DNA of 26,688 nucleotides from Triparma columacea (taxonomy: Eukaryota > Sar > Bolidophyceae > Parmales > Triparmaceae), in contig BRYA01000334.1 of the NCBI GenBank assembly GCA_030267965.1, positions 85,608 through 112,295 on the forward strand, given 5' to 3'. This document shows positions 1 through 9,833 of this stretch, in pieces. The notes under the pieces were generated by a model. That model had not been told where the DNA came from. It ran no database searches and saw nothing but the letters and a program-made list of their open reading frames with translations. Numbering within the stretch: the first letter of the stretch is position 1; each line of letters begins with the position of its first letter. The translations under genes were made by a program, and so were the position numbers.

Positions 1-469
1 TGCGTCGCTATGACGTAATGATATCATATGACAAGTACTACCAGGTGAGAACCGTCGGCCAAACGACATTCCCTTGCTTGGCCATAGCGCGCCACGGCTA
101 ATTCCAAACGCTCCCCTCCCTCCCCCCTCCCCCCCCCTCCCCCTCCTCCCTCAGACCCCCCGTGTCTGGCTCCTCGGCTACTCCTCCTCAGGTTCCCCCC
201 TTTCCGGTCCCTCCATGTTCGAGGACGTTATGGCCGACTACGTAAACCGCACCGTGACGATCGAGAAGTTCCCCTACACCGGGGAGGTCGTTATCAGCAT
301 CCACCCATGCCAGCACGGGAACGTCATGAAGAACATTGTTGAGAACATGAGAGAGGGGGGGGGGGAGGTTAGGGTGGAGAGCTACATGACGGTATTCCTC
401 AAATTCGTTAGCTCGATTATACCGAGGATTAACTACGACTTTACGCAGGGGGTGGAGGCGGGGAAGTGA
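1..469 (+). CDS. ATG3: Autophagy-related protein 3 (ATG3), E2-like conjugating enzyme, 3' part only
   Basis: C-terminal part of ATG3, the E2-like enzyme that transfers ATG8 from ATG7 to phosphatidylethanolamine during autophagosome formation. The 5' end lies outside the window. Exon 1..44 (complete codons from 3) encodes the end of a stretch finishing YDKYYQ. An intron runs 45-154 (GTGAGA donor, C-rich tract, TCAG acceptor). The last exon is 155-469 and opens TPRVWLLGY. The joined string matches the ATG3 signature YDKYYQTPRVWL. The catalytic Cys is in SIHPCQHGNVMK (HPC motif), followed by the family C-terminal block FLKFVSSIIPRINYDFT. The protein ends about 12 residues after that block, as is normal for ATG3. 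An apparent ATG at 74 lies in the intron and is not a start. The identification is from remembered family motifs and is strong. The gene converges on the RNR gene, with 147 nt between stops. Confidence 0.93.
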
Positions 470-616
470 ATGGGGGAGAGGGGGGAGATTTAATTCAACG
501 AGGGCAAAAATGTTGGCAATATGTTTTGACCCAAAAAGAGGCTTCTCCTTTATTACTCGGTAGAATACACAGACCACGCCACACCTCAGTTTCCTCAACC
601 CCACTTACACTTATCC

Positions 617-3405
617 TTAAGCCCCGCAACTCAAACAAACCTCCTCGTCCTCCTCCTGAACTTCACCCTTGGCCATTTTGGCCATGTTAGCTTTGTTGGC
701 AGCTGGAGACATGTCGATTTTGGCCTCATCCTTGCTCTTGACGAGCGCGGCCTGGTCGACTGTGAACTGAATGGCCGCTGCCTTGGGCTGTGTCCTTAGG
801 TAGTACATGCCCGTCTTGAGTCCCTTCTTCCACGCGTAGAAGTGCATGGAGGTTAGCTTCCCGGTCGTGGGGGCGCCCATGTGGACGTTGAAGCTCTGGG
901 ACTGGCAGATGTAGGCCCCGCGGTCGGCGGACATGTCGAGGAGGGTTTTCTGACTGATTTCCCAGACGGTCTTGTAGACGGCCTTCATGGAGGAGGGGAT
1001 GGAGGCGATCTTCTGGACCGATCCTCCGTCGGCGATCATCTGGTTCCTGACCTCGGGGGTCCAGTAGCCTCCGGAGACGAGGTCCCTGAGGAGATACTTG
1101 TTGACGACGGCAAACTCTCCGGCGAGGACGCGCCTGTTGTACATGTTGGAGGTGAAGGGCTCGGTGGACTCGTTGTTGCCCATGATCTGGGCGGTGGAGG
1201 CGGTGGGCATAGGGGCGACGAGGAGGGAGTTGCGGACGCCGGTGGCGAGGATCTTTTCCTTTAGGCCGGCCCAATCCCAGCGGTCAGAGGGGGTGACGCC
1301 CCAGAGGTCAAACTGAAGCTGTCCCTTGCTGATGGGAGATCCGGGGTAAGAGGAGTAGTACCCCTCCTCGACGGCGGACTCCTGGGAGCTCTCGACGGCT
1401 CCAAAGTAGATGGTCTCGAAGATATCCTTGTTGAGCTGCTTGGCCTCAGGGCTCTCGAAGGCGAGCCCCATCTTGCAGAAGGCGTCAGCAAGTCCCTGCA
1501 CACCGATTCCGATGGGCCTGTGGCGCATGTTTGAGTTACGAGCCTCCTCAACGGGGTAGTAGTTAATGTCAATGACGCGGTTCAAGTTCTTGGCAACGAC
1601 CTTAGTGACCTCGTAAAGCTTCTGGAAGTTGAAGGCGGGCGCAACAGAGGTGTCGGCCCCCTTCTCGGTGTCGTGCCTCCCCCCCTCGACCATGCGGCCG
1701 AGGTTGATAGAAGCGAGGTTGCACACAGCCACCTCGTCAGGGGAGGTGTACTCGAGGATCTCAGTGCAGAGGTTGGAGGACTTGATGGTTCCAAGGTTCT
1801 GCTGGTTTGACTGCGGCGAGGAGCGCGGGGAAGGGCGGCGTTAGCCTATATATCATCAAAACATTCAACGCTCGCTTTTTCTCACCTTGTTGTTGCAGTG
1901 GTCCTTGTAGAGCATGTAGGGGGTTCCGGTCTCGACCTGGGAGTCGAGGATGGCGAACCAGAGCTGCTGGGCCTTGATGGTCTTCCTTCCCTTGCCCTCG
2001 GCCTCATACTTGGTGTAGAGCTTGCGGAACTCTTCTCCGTGGCAGGTGGAGAGTCCGGGGCACTCGTTAGGGCACATGAGGGTCCACTCGCCGTTGGCCT
2101 GGACACGCTCCATGAAGAGATCGGAGACCCAAAGCGCAAAGAAGAGGTCGCGAGCACGCTCGAGCTCGTTACCGTGGTTCTTCTTGAGGTCGAGGAAGGA
2201 GAAAATATCCGCGTGCCAAGGCTCAAGATACATGGCGAAGCTGCGGGGAGGGGGGGAAGGGGGGGGGGGGGCAGAGAGTTAGGAGTGTGTAGCGAGAAGT
2301 GGGCAGCACCGCCAGCACCACGACAATTCTTGGCCAACAAAACAAACCATTAACTCACCTTCCCTTGCGCTTCCCTCCGCCCTGATCGACGTAGCGAGCA
2401 GTGTCGTTGAAGACGCGAAGCATGGGAACGATGCCGTTGGAAGTGCCGTTGCTTCCGCGAATGTACGAGTCAGTAGCACGAACGTTGTGAATGGCGAGGC
2501 CGATTCCACCGGCGTACTTAGAAATGCAAGCGCACTGCTTGAGGGTGTCGTAGATTCCCTCGATGCTGTCATCCTTCATGGTGAGCAGGAAACAGGAGGA
2601 GAGCTGGGGCCTGGGGGTTCCAGCGTTGAAGAGCGTTGGGGTGGCGTGGGTGAAATAGCGGTCCGACATGAGGAGGTAGGTCTCCTTGACCTTGGCGAGG
2701 TTGTCGCCGTGGATTCCGACGGCAACGCGCATAATCATGTGCTGGGGACGCTCAACAATCTGGTTGTTGATCCTGAAGAGGTAAGAGCGCTCGAGGGTCT
2801 TGTATCCAAAGTAGCCGTATGCGAAGTCGCGCTCATGATCGATGAGGTCATCGAAGAAGTCCTTGTTGTTCATGACGATCTCGTAAATGTTCTCGGCGAC
2901 GAGGGGGGAGTGGATGCCTGTGGAGGGGTGGACGTTCTCCTTCAGCTTGGTCATGACGGCCGAGAAGGACGGCTCGGTGGTCTTGTGCATATTGGAGATG
3001 GCAATACGGGCGGCGAGGGCTTCGAAGTCGGGGTGCTGCGTGGCCTGGTAAGCGCACGTCTGGGCGGCAAGCTCATCGAGCTCAGCAGTGGTCACTCCGG
3101 GGTACTGCGAAGGGGAAAAGGGTTGCGAGGGCGTTACGAGTTAGATGTTGGGGAAAGGGGAGGCAGGAAGGGTCAGCAGGGGGATAGGGGAGGGTAAGCA
3201 CACTCACCACTCCAGAGACAACCTTCTGGGCGACAGCAACAGGGTCAACATAGTCTGGGTTCAAGCCGTAACAGAGCTTGGATATCCTGCTGGTGATCTT
3301 GTCGAACTTGACTGCGGGGGGGGGTTAGCACGATAGGAATCAAAGAGAACATAAAGAACAGTTCTTACCAGGCACACTCGATCCATCTCTCTTTAAAATC
3401 TGCAT
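617..3405 (-). CDS. RNR1: Ribonucleoside-diphosphate reductase large subunit (class Ia R1)
   Basis: Catalytic subunit of class Ia ribonucleotide reductase, which reduces NDPs to dNDPs in the cytosol with an R2 radical partner. Exons in reading order are 3405-3369, 3311-3208, 3104-2359, 2240-1886 and 1810-617, with introns of 57, 103, 118 and 75 nt. The spliced product is 811 aa. It starts MQILKRDG (ATP-cone region) and ends CLSCGA, the C-terminal shuttle Cys pair. Counting residues puts the disulfide Cys in SSCFLL at 218, the thiyl-radical Cys in SNLCTE at 429 and its partner in VAVCNLAS at 444. This is the numbering I recall for human RRM1, so the start and all junctions are well supported. 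All four introns contain a CTAAC branch-site-like motif. An in-frame ATG at 3561 would add 52 unrelated residues and is less likely. The gene is divergent from the methyltransferase-like gene. Confidence 0.96.
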
Positions 3406-3774
3406 TGTCTGTGTTTTCGGGTAGTTGAGGGTTAGATATTCTGCGTACACGGATAGTACGGGACTCATTTGGCGAATTACAAGACAATACGAGTTTCTGC
3501 ACGCGGGAAAGAGAAGAAAAATCACACTGTCTAGCAGAGGGGGAAATCGGCGGCAATCCATTTTACAGCCTTAGCGTGTCTCCAGCCAATTTAAAAGGTA
3601 CCATGAGGTATAAGAGTATTACAAGAGCAGGAATTAGAGATAGCAGCGTAGCAGCGTACCTTAAGAAAGAGGTAGAAGTTTGCCTCCAACCAAACCATCC
3701 CTCCAACCAACCTGGGAAGTGGGCAGAAATTTTTGGGTTGTTCTCATTTTCATGCGACACAACAACATCTTATG
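3406..3774. promoter_or_regulatory. Divergent promoter region between RNR1 and the methyltransferase-like gene
   Basis: This 369-nt spacer lies between two divergent start codons and should hold both promoters and 5' UTRs. I see no convincing TATA box. At 3503-3510 the sequence gcgggaaa reads TTTCCCGC on the RNR strand, about 100 nt upstream of the RNR start. That matches the E2F consensus TTTSSCGC, as expected for a G1/S gene. It is a single short match and could be chance. ORFs crossing this spacer (for example minus 3340-3561) look like UTR read-through. Confidence 0.4.
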
Positions 3775-5232
3775 TCAAAGTGTACAGAAATTATTAGCTT
3801 GGACGGCAATGTAGTCAACGTATCTTCCTTCACGACCGACGAAACTTCTGAACTGGGGTCATTATCAATCGCCTCTACCATTGAACAGGGTAAAGCCAAA
3901 CGGAGAGAGGAGGGGAAGCGTAGAGCAAAGGAGATAGCGATTGCTAGGAAAAATAAGGAGGAGGAGGCAGACACGAGCACAAAGGACCACAACGGGCACG
4001 GAGCTCATAACTCGGTCAAGGCACTGAGGTTCGTGAAGTGGATCTTGTCCACCTTTGACCATCTTCCTCTTTCTGTCGTTGACGTTGCGGCTGGGACGGG
4101 GGAGGTTGCCGTGAGGCTGAACTTTTGTCACCAAGTTCCTTCTTGGACTGTTGACGTGAGGGGTCACGAAAATTTGCACTTTGATACGCTCGAGAAGAAA
4201 ATAATAAAGAAGCTCCCCAAGAAGTGGCAGGAGAAGCTCATCTCTCTCTCCCCCGAGGAGTTGAGAGAACGCGCAGAGTCCAAGATGCCATTTCAGATTA
4301 TTGAGAGGTTTGACTCACTCTCTCAAGTTGAAAAGAACCCGACCTTGATGTCTGCGATGCGAGGGGCGTCGCTTCTCCTTGGCCTCCACGCAGACGCTAG
4401 CACCGAGCCGATAGTTGACTTCGCTATCAAGTACAACAAGGCGTTTGCAGTCGTTCCTTGCTGCGTTTTTCCGAACCTCTTCAAACAGAGAAGGACGGAT
4501 GAGGGGAGGGAGGTTAGAAGCACGGACGACTTTATACGTTACCTGCAGGTGGTGAGAGGGGGGGGAAGGTGAGGGGCGCGATGGATTCATTGTAGAAGGG
4601 CTGCTATTTTGTTTGTCATTTAAGACGCGTCGACAACTTTTCCACTCACCTTTCACTTTTCTCACCTCCCATTTCCCTTTCTACTATTACTTTTATCATC
4701 GCAGGTTCGATAAGGAGACCCTTAACTTTCCAGGAAAGGTGAGAGCGAGCAAGAATTAGTAGAGCGTCGCATCCACCCTTGATATGCCGCTAACGCAATC
4801 TTCTTTCGCTCATTGCAGAACCAGGTCGTGTTTTGGAAGGGGAAAGAGACGGTGATAGAAAAGATTTTGGGCAAGGTAAAGGACGGAGAATGTGCGATAG
4901 TGAAGTGGAAAGGTCAGGGAGGCGATCCTACCTTCCCGGAGCTCGAGGAGGAAACTCGGGGTGTTGGAACCGTTGCGTTCTTCGAAGATGAGGGCGGGAG
5001 AGGTGGGGGGATGTTGGAGGAGGCTGTGAAGAGGGTCAAGCAAACCAGGGCAATCGACGTCGGGTTGTTGGTGACGAGGGAGCGGACGGAGTTCGTTCCT
5101 GAATGGGTCGATTGGTATGTGTGTGTTGGTGGCGAGAACAGTGAGAGGTTTGCCGACGTCGTTTCAATCAAAGAGTGGGGAGGAGGAAATGGCGAGATTT
5201 GGACTGCCAACAAGGCGAAAGGGGGAGGCTGA
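3775..5232 (+). CDS. SAM-dependent methyltransferase-like protein of unknown substrate
   Basis: Three exons: 3775-4568, 4705-4738 and 4819-5232 (413 aa). The start MSKCTEII at 3775 is preferred, though an in-frame ATG at 3733 would add 14 residues. Residues about 40-75 are highly charged and probably helical. A class I methyltransferase motif I follows (VDVAAGTGE, residues 102-110). Further on come GLHADASTEPIVDFA (from residue 203) and AFAVVPCCVFPNLF (around 223-236), blocks I associate with uncharacterised eukaryotic methyltransferase-domain proteins. After the junction ETLNFPGKNQVVFW a less conserved C-terminal half follows. The tiny 34-nt exon 2 fixes the splicing: it needs two leftover bases upstream, which only the AAG/GTGAGG donor at 4569 supplies. 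The closer GT sites at 4549 and 4552 would bring a stop into frame. The substrate cannot be inferred, and loss of catalysis is possible. Confidence 0.7.
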
Positions 5233-5311
5233 TATATAATTGTTGTTGTTGGTTACAGACTTTTGTTAATTTGTCATTCCCCTTCCAAAAATAGGGACCT
5301 AATAATTAAAT

Positions 5312-7419
5312 ATGGCAACCTCTCAAGGTGGCGAGCTTTCGACAAAGCCAGGGGCCCCGCTCCCACTGAGTCATATCTCGATAGTGTCACTCTTGGGAGA
5401 GGGGTCTTTTGGGGCAGTTTACAAGGCAGAAAATCATCTTGGGACGGACAATTGGATCCCTTCATTGTATTACAGTACCATTGTGGCCGTCAGCAAGGAC
5501 GGCGATGGAAGGGAGAAGCTGCAACCGAGGGTAGTTGCAGGTAAGTGGGCGCATTGACAAAATACTTCCAACACCCTCTCCAATCAACCCCAAAATCACC
5601 TCCCCCCCTTTCGGTGTTCTGTGACCATAGTGGGAAAAGTATTGAAATAAGGTCTTACGATACTCCGCTCACACACTAACACACACACATACGCAAACAC
5701 CACTCTCCCTCCCCACCTTCACAGTCAAGGTGATCCAAGGCTCCACGTCCAAGGAAGAGACCGATAAGGTTATGCACGAGGTTCAGATCCTCTCCACCTG
5801 CCGGACACCGTTCATTGTTTCCTTCTTTGACTGCTTCCTCAGAGGCAATGAAATGTGGATCGTCATGGAGTACTGCGAGGGTGGTTCAATGTCCGATATG
5901 CTCGAAACCTTGGGTGGCGGTGGTGTTAGGGAGGACGAAATCAGAGCTATTATTAGCAGCGCCATCTTGGGTCTTCAGTATTTGCACAATACGACCCGAA
6001 CTGTCCATCGTGACATCAAGTGCGGGAACATTTTGGTTTCTTCCCTGGGCCATGTGAAGCTCGCCGACTTTGGCGTTTCCGGGAGCATCGGTGGGACGCT
6101 GAACAAGAGGAGGACGGTCGTGGGTTCCCCCTTCTGGATGGCTCCTGAGGTGATTCGAGAGTCCAGCTATGACGGCAAGGCAGACGTTTGGTCCCTCGGC
6201 ATCACCCTCATCGAGCTCGCAGAGGCCGCCCCTCCGCACGCGAATCTCCACCCGCTCAGGGCAATCTTCATGATTCCCCAGCGCCCCGCCCCCACGCTCG
6301 CCGATCCTGACAAGTGGAGTGTCGAGATGCTGGATTTCGTCCGCTTCTGCCTCTGCAAAAATGTTCGCCAGAGACCCGACTCGTCACAGTTGATATCCCA
6401 CGCGTTTGTACGTCCAGATGTTCGCGCACTGAGGCTCCTCCACGCCGAGGGGAGCAAGGACGGCCTCAAGGCAATGAGGGGTTTGATGGAGAGGGTGCGC
6501 AAAGGCAGTATCAGCAGGGGGAGCAAAGACGTAGACGCCCTCGGGAGCAAGGGGAAGCGTGAATTCCTCAAGAACCTCAATACTGACAGCCATATGACCC
6601 CAAACGATTCCACCTTCGCTCACGAGCCGACTGGAGGAGGCGGGGAGGGGGTTGCCTCATCTGCCGACGACGCCTTGAAGGAGGCGAGGCAGTGGTTCGT
6701 CGACAACGAGGAGGAGAATGCCGAGGGGAGCTCGTCAGGATTCGGGACGATGGAAGTCTTTTCGCAGGAGGGCGACGCTAACAAGGAGAAGGAGAAGGAC
6801 AGGAGGGCTGAGAAGAAAGCTGAGACCGTCGACGACAATAACGCCGTGACAACGACTCCGTTGACGGAAAAGAGGGGGAGTAAAGCAAACAGAGCGTTTG
6901 TCAGCGCCAAGGAAGACGAGAAAAAGTCACCGAGGAAGGAAAACGGCGACGGTTGGGTCAAGAGAGGCGTTCGGGAGATCAAGAGAAAAATTATCCCCTC
7001 AGAAGGGCCTTCCGGCACCCAAGCAGCGCAGCCTCCCACGACGAACGGGGTTTCAAATCTCCCGAAAGAATTCAACTTCGTACTCTCCACGTTCGAATCC
7101 ACCCATCCCATGCCCAAGGACCTGGCGTCGGATAAGGTTCTCAAGAGACAAATGGCAATGTTGAAGGAGAGGCTGGAGAAGGAAATAATGGAGACTAAGG
7201 TCGGGTACGAGGTGAGGATGGGAGGTGGAAAGGAGGAGGAAACAATGACGAACACTATGTGGACACAGTGCATTGCAAACACTGACACTAACCCCTAACG
7301 GTCCTTAGCTCGCCAAGAAGCAGCTCGTCGTCGAGGCGCAGTTGCGGAATTCGCTTCCCTTTGACGCAACGGAGCTCATGAAGCAGGCGAGCTTGAAGAA
7401 TCCTAACAATTCCTTCTAA
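5312..7419 (+). CDS. STE20-family protein kinase, MST/Hippo-like, with probable C-terminal SARAH-type helix
   Basis: Ser/Thr kinase of 608 aa in three exons: 5312-5540, 5725-7211 and 7309-7419. The glycine loop is LGEGSFGAVYKA (residues 28-39). The ATP Lys is K78 in VVAVKVI, next to the first splice junction. The catalytic loop is HRDIKCGN (171-178), DFG starts at 191, and the activation segment RRTVVGSPFWMAPE keeps the Thr that MST kinases phosphorylate. PLRAIFMIP and SQLISHAFVRP closely match the MST1/2 kinase domain, placing it in the Hippo/MST branch. A charged, low-complexity linker (about 250-520) leads to a helical C-terminus (522-592, LKERLEKEIMETK then LAKKQLVVEAQLR) compatible with a SARAH dimerisation domain. 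An extra segment of about 28 residues (roughly 44-72) separates beta2 from beta3. The first intron contains ACTAACA, and the second contains two CTAAC motifs. Confidence 0.88.
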
Positions 7420-7481
7420 AAAATAGTCAGTTGAGCTGGACATGAAAGCACCGCCCTTTTTTAACTTTGTGAGCGTTGCGC

Positions 7482-9608
7482 TTACACATTATCTGGAACC
7501 CGAACGTCTAGGCCCACATACCGTGTGTCACCTGCCTCTCCCTCCTCCGTTTCTTTCGTTCCTTCCATGATTGCGTTGGCGTTATTCTTCTTTATCAACA
7601 TGTTCATCTCATCCCTCATAGAGTTCTTCTCCATCTCATCCTCATCGATATTCCAAAGCGTTACAATCAAGAATATGTCGAAGCAGATTGCGGCAGCACA
7701 GAGGAACCAGCCTCCCGTGAGAATTTTCCCAGTGATAACCAAGCAATTGTCGTCTGTGTCCTCGGTGAGGGTTTGGCAAACCGAGATCGAATCGTCAAAG
7801 ATCCACTGGGTCACAAAGCAACGGGGTGTGTTAGAAAGTGTTGCTTATAAAACGACAATTTCGTGCCGCCCCCCCCCTCTTTTCCCCATCCTCACCTTGC
7901 TGATCATACTGACTTCAGGGGCAACAAAGAAGATCGCAATGATGACTGCGTCCAGCATAGAAAATGTAAATGCCCATCTTGTCATACGAACGATACCAGG
8001 CGATGACTTCTTTATCCTTATGAGGACCGCACCAACAACTGCAACGATGGGACAGATAATATTATTAAAGTAGAAACTAGTTATGTTGAGCCCTCCATAA
8101 AAAGCACTAGGAGTGTCTGCCACGAGGTTGTTACCAAAAGTGAGCATCTTCACTCTAACTGTCGTGACGTCGTCCTTCAGGTGTCTTGCTCCCACCCCAG
8201 TGTAGTTGAACTCGACGGCATCCATGGTAAAGGCGGGGATGATGAAGAGCACCATGAGAACCAACACGGACGGCTGGAGAGTGGAAACTATTCCAGCCGT
8301 GCGGGCAGCGGCAGAAGAACGGTTGGGATTGGAGGCTAGGGATGCCATGCGCGTGTACGACACGGGGCTCTGAGAAGAGTGGCTGGACGCATGGGAAGAG
8401 GTTCTCTTACTGGGGTTGTGGAGGAAACTGCTCCTCCACTTCTTCTGCAAGGCGTTAGAATGCACATCCCTCAACAATGCCGTAGCAAAGCACGCAGCGA
8501 GGGTCGCAAGCAGGCAGAACTCGGTTCCCATGAGAGTGTCGGTAATGGCTTCTGCGTCCATTTCTCTGCGAACATCTTCGACGACGAAAGTAATCGTTAC
8601 TGCAGTAAGCAGGGTGCACCCGACATTACTGCGACGATCAAAACGAGCGGGGAGGAAGGGGTTGAGATAGTGGGTTCGGGTGGTCGGAACGAAAAGTGCA
8701 CTCAGGGCAGGGCTGTGGTGCATAATATCAGTGACTCGCCCCCAGTTTCAGCAAGTCTGTTCTCACCTCGCAATCATGGTCAACTTGCCGCACGTTTCCA
8801 GTACCATCAGGGAGACGCGGGGGGATGGTATGAGGAAGGAGAAACGGGAAGTGGAGGGTGTGTGGAGGTGGAGAGTGGGGGCTGGCGGGTGGAGGGCTGC
8901 GCAACAAGCGAATGGTAGGTAAAGTGTAAGTTCAGTGCGACAGTAGTAACCTAAAAATGTCATGCACTGAATCTACACGATAAATATTTTTTGATAATAA
9001 TCTCACCTCTGAACGACAGGAACCCCATCGATGCCATCTTCATTAGTGGCTGACCAACCCCAGTCATGACGAGGAGGACGGCCAGAGGCATCGCACCGGA
9101 GTCGTGAAAGTTCTTAACGTTCAACCAGAAATCAGAAGGCTGCGATGAGCGACAGCGAAATGGGTTAAGTAAGAAATAGGGTAAAATACCAAGGCGATCA
9201 GAAAGAAAGGAGGCGCATCTTAAAGAGAGATACGGGTACGTGCACCTTCCTTCGCCATCGTCAACTCTGTTAAAACGTCGCTTCGCTTTGCTCCTCGCTC
9301 TGCCTTACATAAAGGGTCTCATCACCAGGATGAACAAAGGACCCCTCCTCCTCAATAAAGTGCACTATCGTCTTACTCCAGTCAGTGGAAAGGGACGCTA
9401 CCGCCAACCCGGCATGAACCACCTGGAAAAACAACGAAACGATGAGCAAAGGTGAAACAGTTCGTGCAAGCCCAGAGGCGGGCAGCCAATGGAAAGTGAG
9501 AGAGGAGGAGGAAGTCGAGCGCTCATTACACAGTGGTATCAAGGGCTCCAAAGGGATCGTAGCTTTCGGCAAAAGAGGCTCAGCATGGTCTTGCTCCTGG
9601 GCCTCCAT
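7482..9608 (-). CDS. Polytopic membrane protein, probable eukaryotic PqiA-like (paraquat-inducible protein A family)
   Basis: Five exons in reading order: 9608-9309, 9139-9007, about 8896-8767, 8712-7896 and 7805-7482. All phases agree (0, 1, 2, 0), giving about 567 aa. For exon 3 an alternative CAG gives a start at 8881 (562 aa) and is equally in frame. Hydrophobic helices include TVSPLLIVSLFFQVVHAG (50-67), AMPLAVLLVMTGVGQPLMKM (116-135), CLLATLAACFATALL, SVLVLMVLFIIPAFTM, IICPIVAVVGAVLI, FTFSMLDAVIIAIFF and GGWFLCAAAICFDIFLIV. The order of a soluble segment, then G..PL..lv...v..PL.K, then ETCGKLTMIA (179-187), recurring as WAFTFSMLDAVIIA, resembles the duplicated halves of bacterial PqiA (GKWSMLDV-type motifs). 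That assignment comes from memory of the family and is tentative. The C-terminal tail is acidic and cytosolic-looking. The stop is 62 nt from the kinase stop, in convergent orientation. Confidence 0.55.
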
Positions 9609-9833
9609 TTTGCCAAAGAAAAGAGACCGATGAGGGGAAAACTGAGATTTTATTTTTTGGGAGATACCTTTACGAAGGCTTCCGATGTCAGTTTATGGCT
9701 TGATATATACGAGGTAGACGGGTGGTAGAATTGATTTACTATAATAGCCTTGATCCAAAGGCTTCACTTTTGTGGGCAAGACTTTAGGGCTGAGAGTGGG
9801 ACCAAAATCCGGTGCAGCTTTTCAACCCAGCCC
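9609..9833. promoter_or_regulatory. Divergent intergenic region between PqiA-like and metalloprotease genes
   Basis: This 225-nt spacer lies between two divergent starts, so both promoters should lie here. A TATA-like tgatatatac at 9701-9710 is about 125 nt upstream of the protease start. It is the only recognisable core-promoter candidate and is weak evidence. Confidence 0.3.

Noticed and set aside
3406..3561. N-terminal extension of RNR from an upstream ATG at 3561
   Set aside because: Residue numbering from 3405 reproduces the conserved Cys positions of the human enzyme, and the extension has no family similarity.
4549..4552. Alternative donors for the methyltransferase-like gene
   Set aside because: They leave phase 0, which would meet a stop in the next exon (GTT CGA TAA). 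The donor at 4569 gives the right phase.
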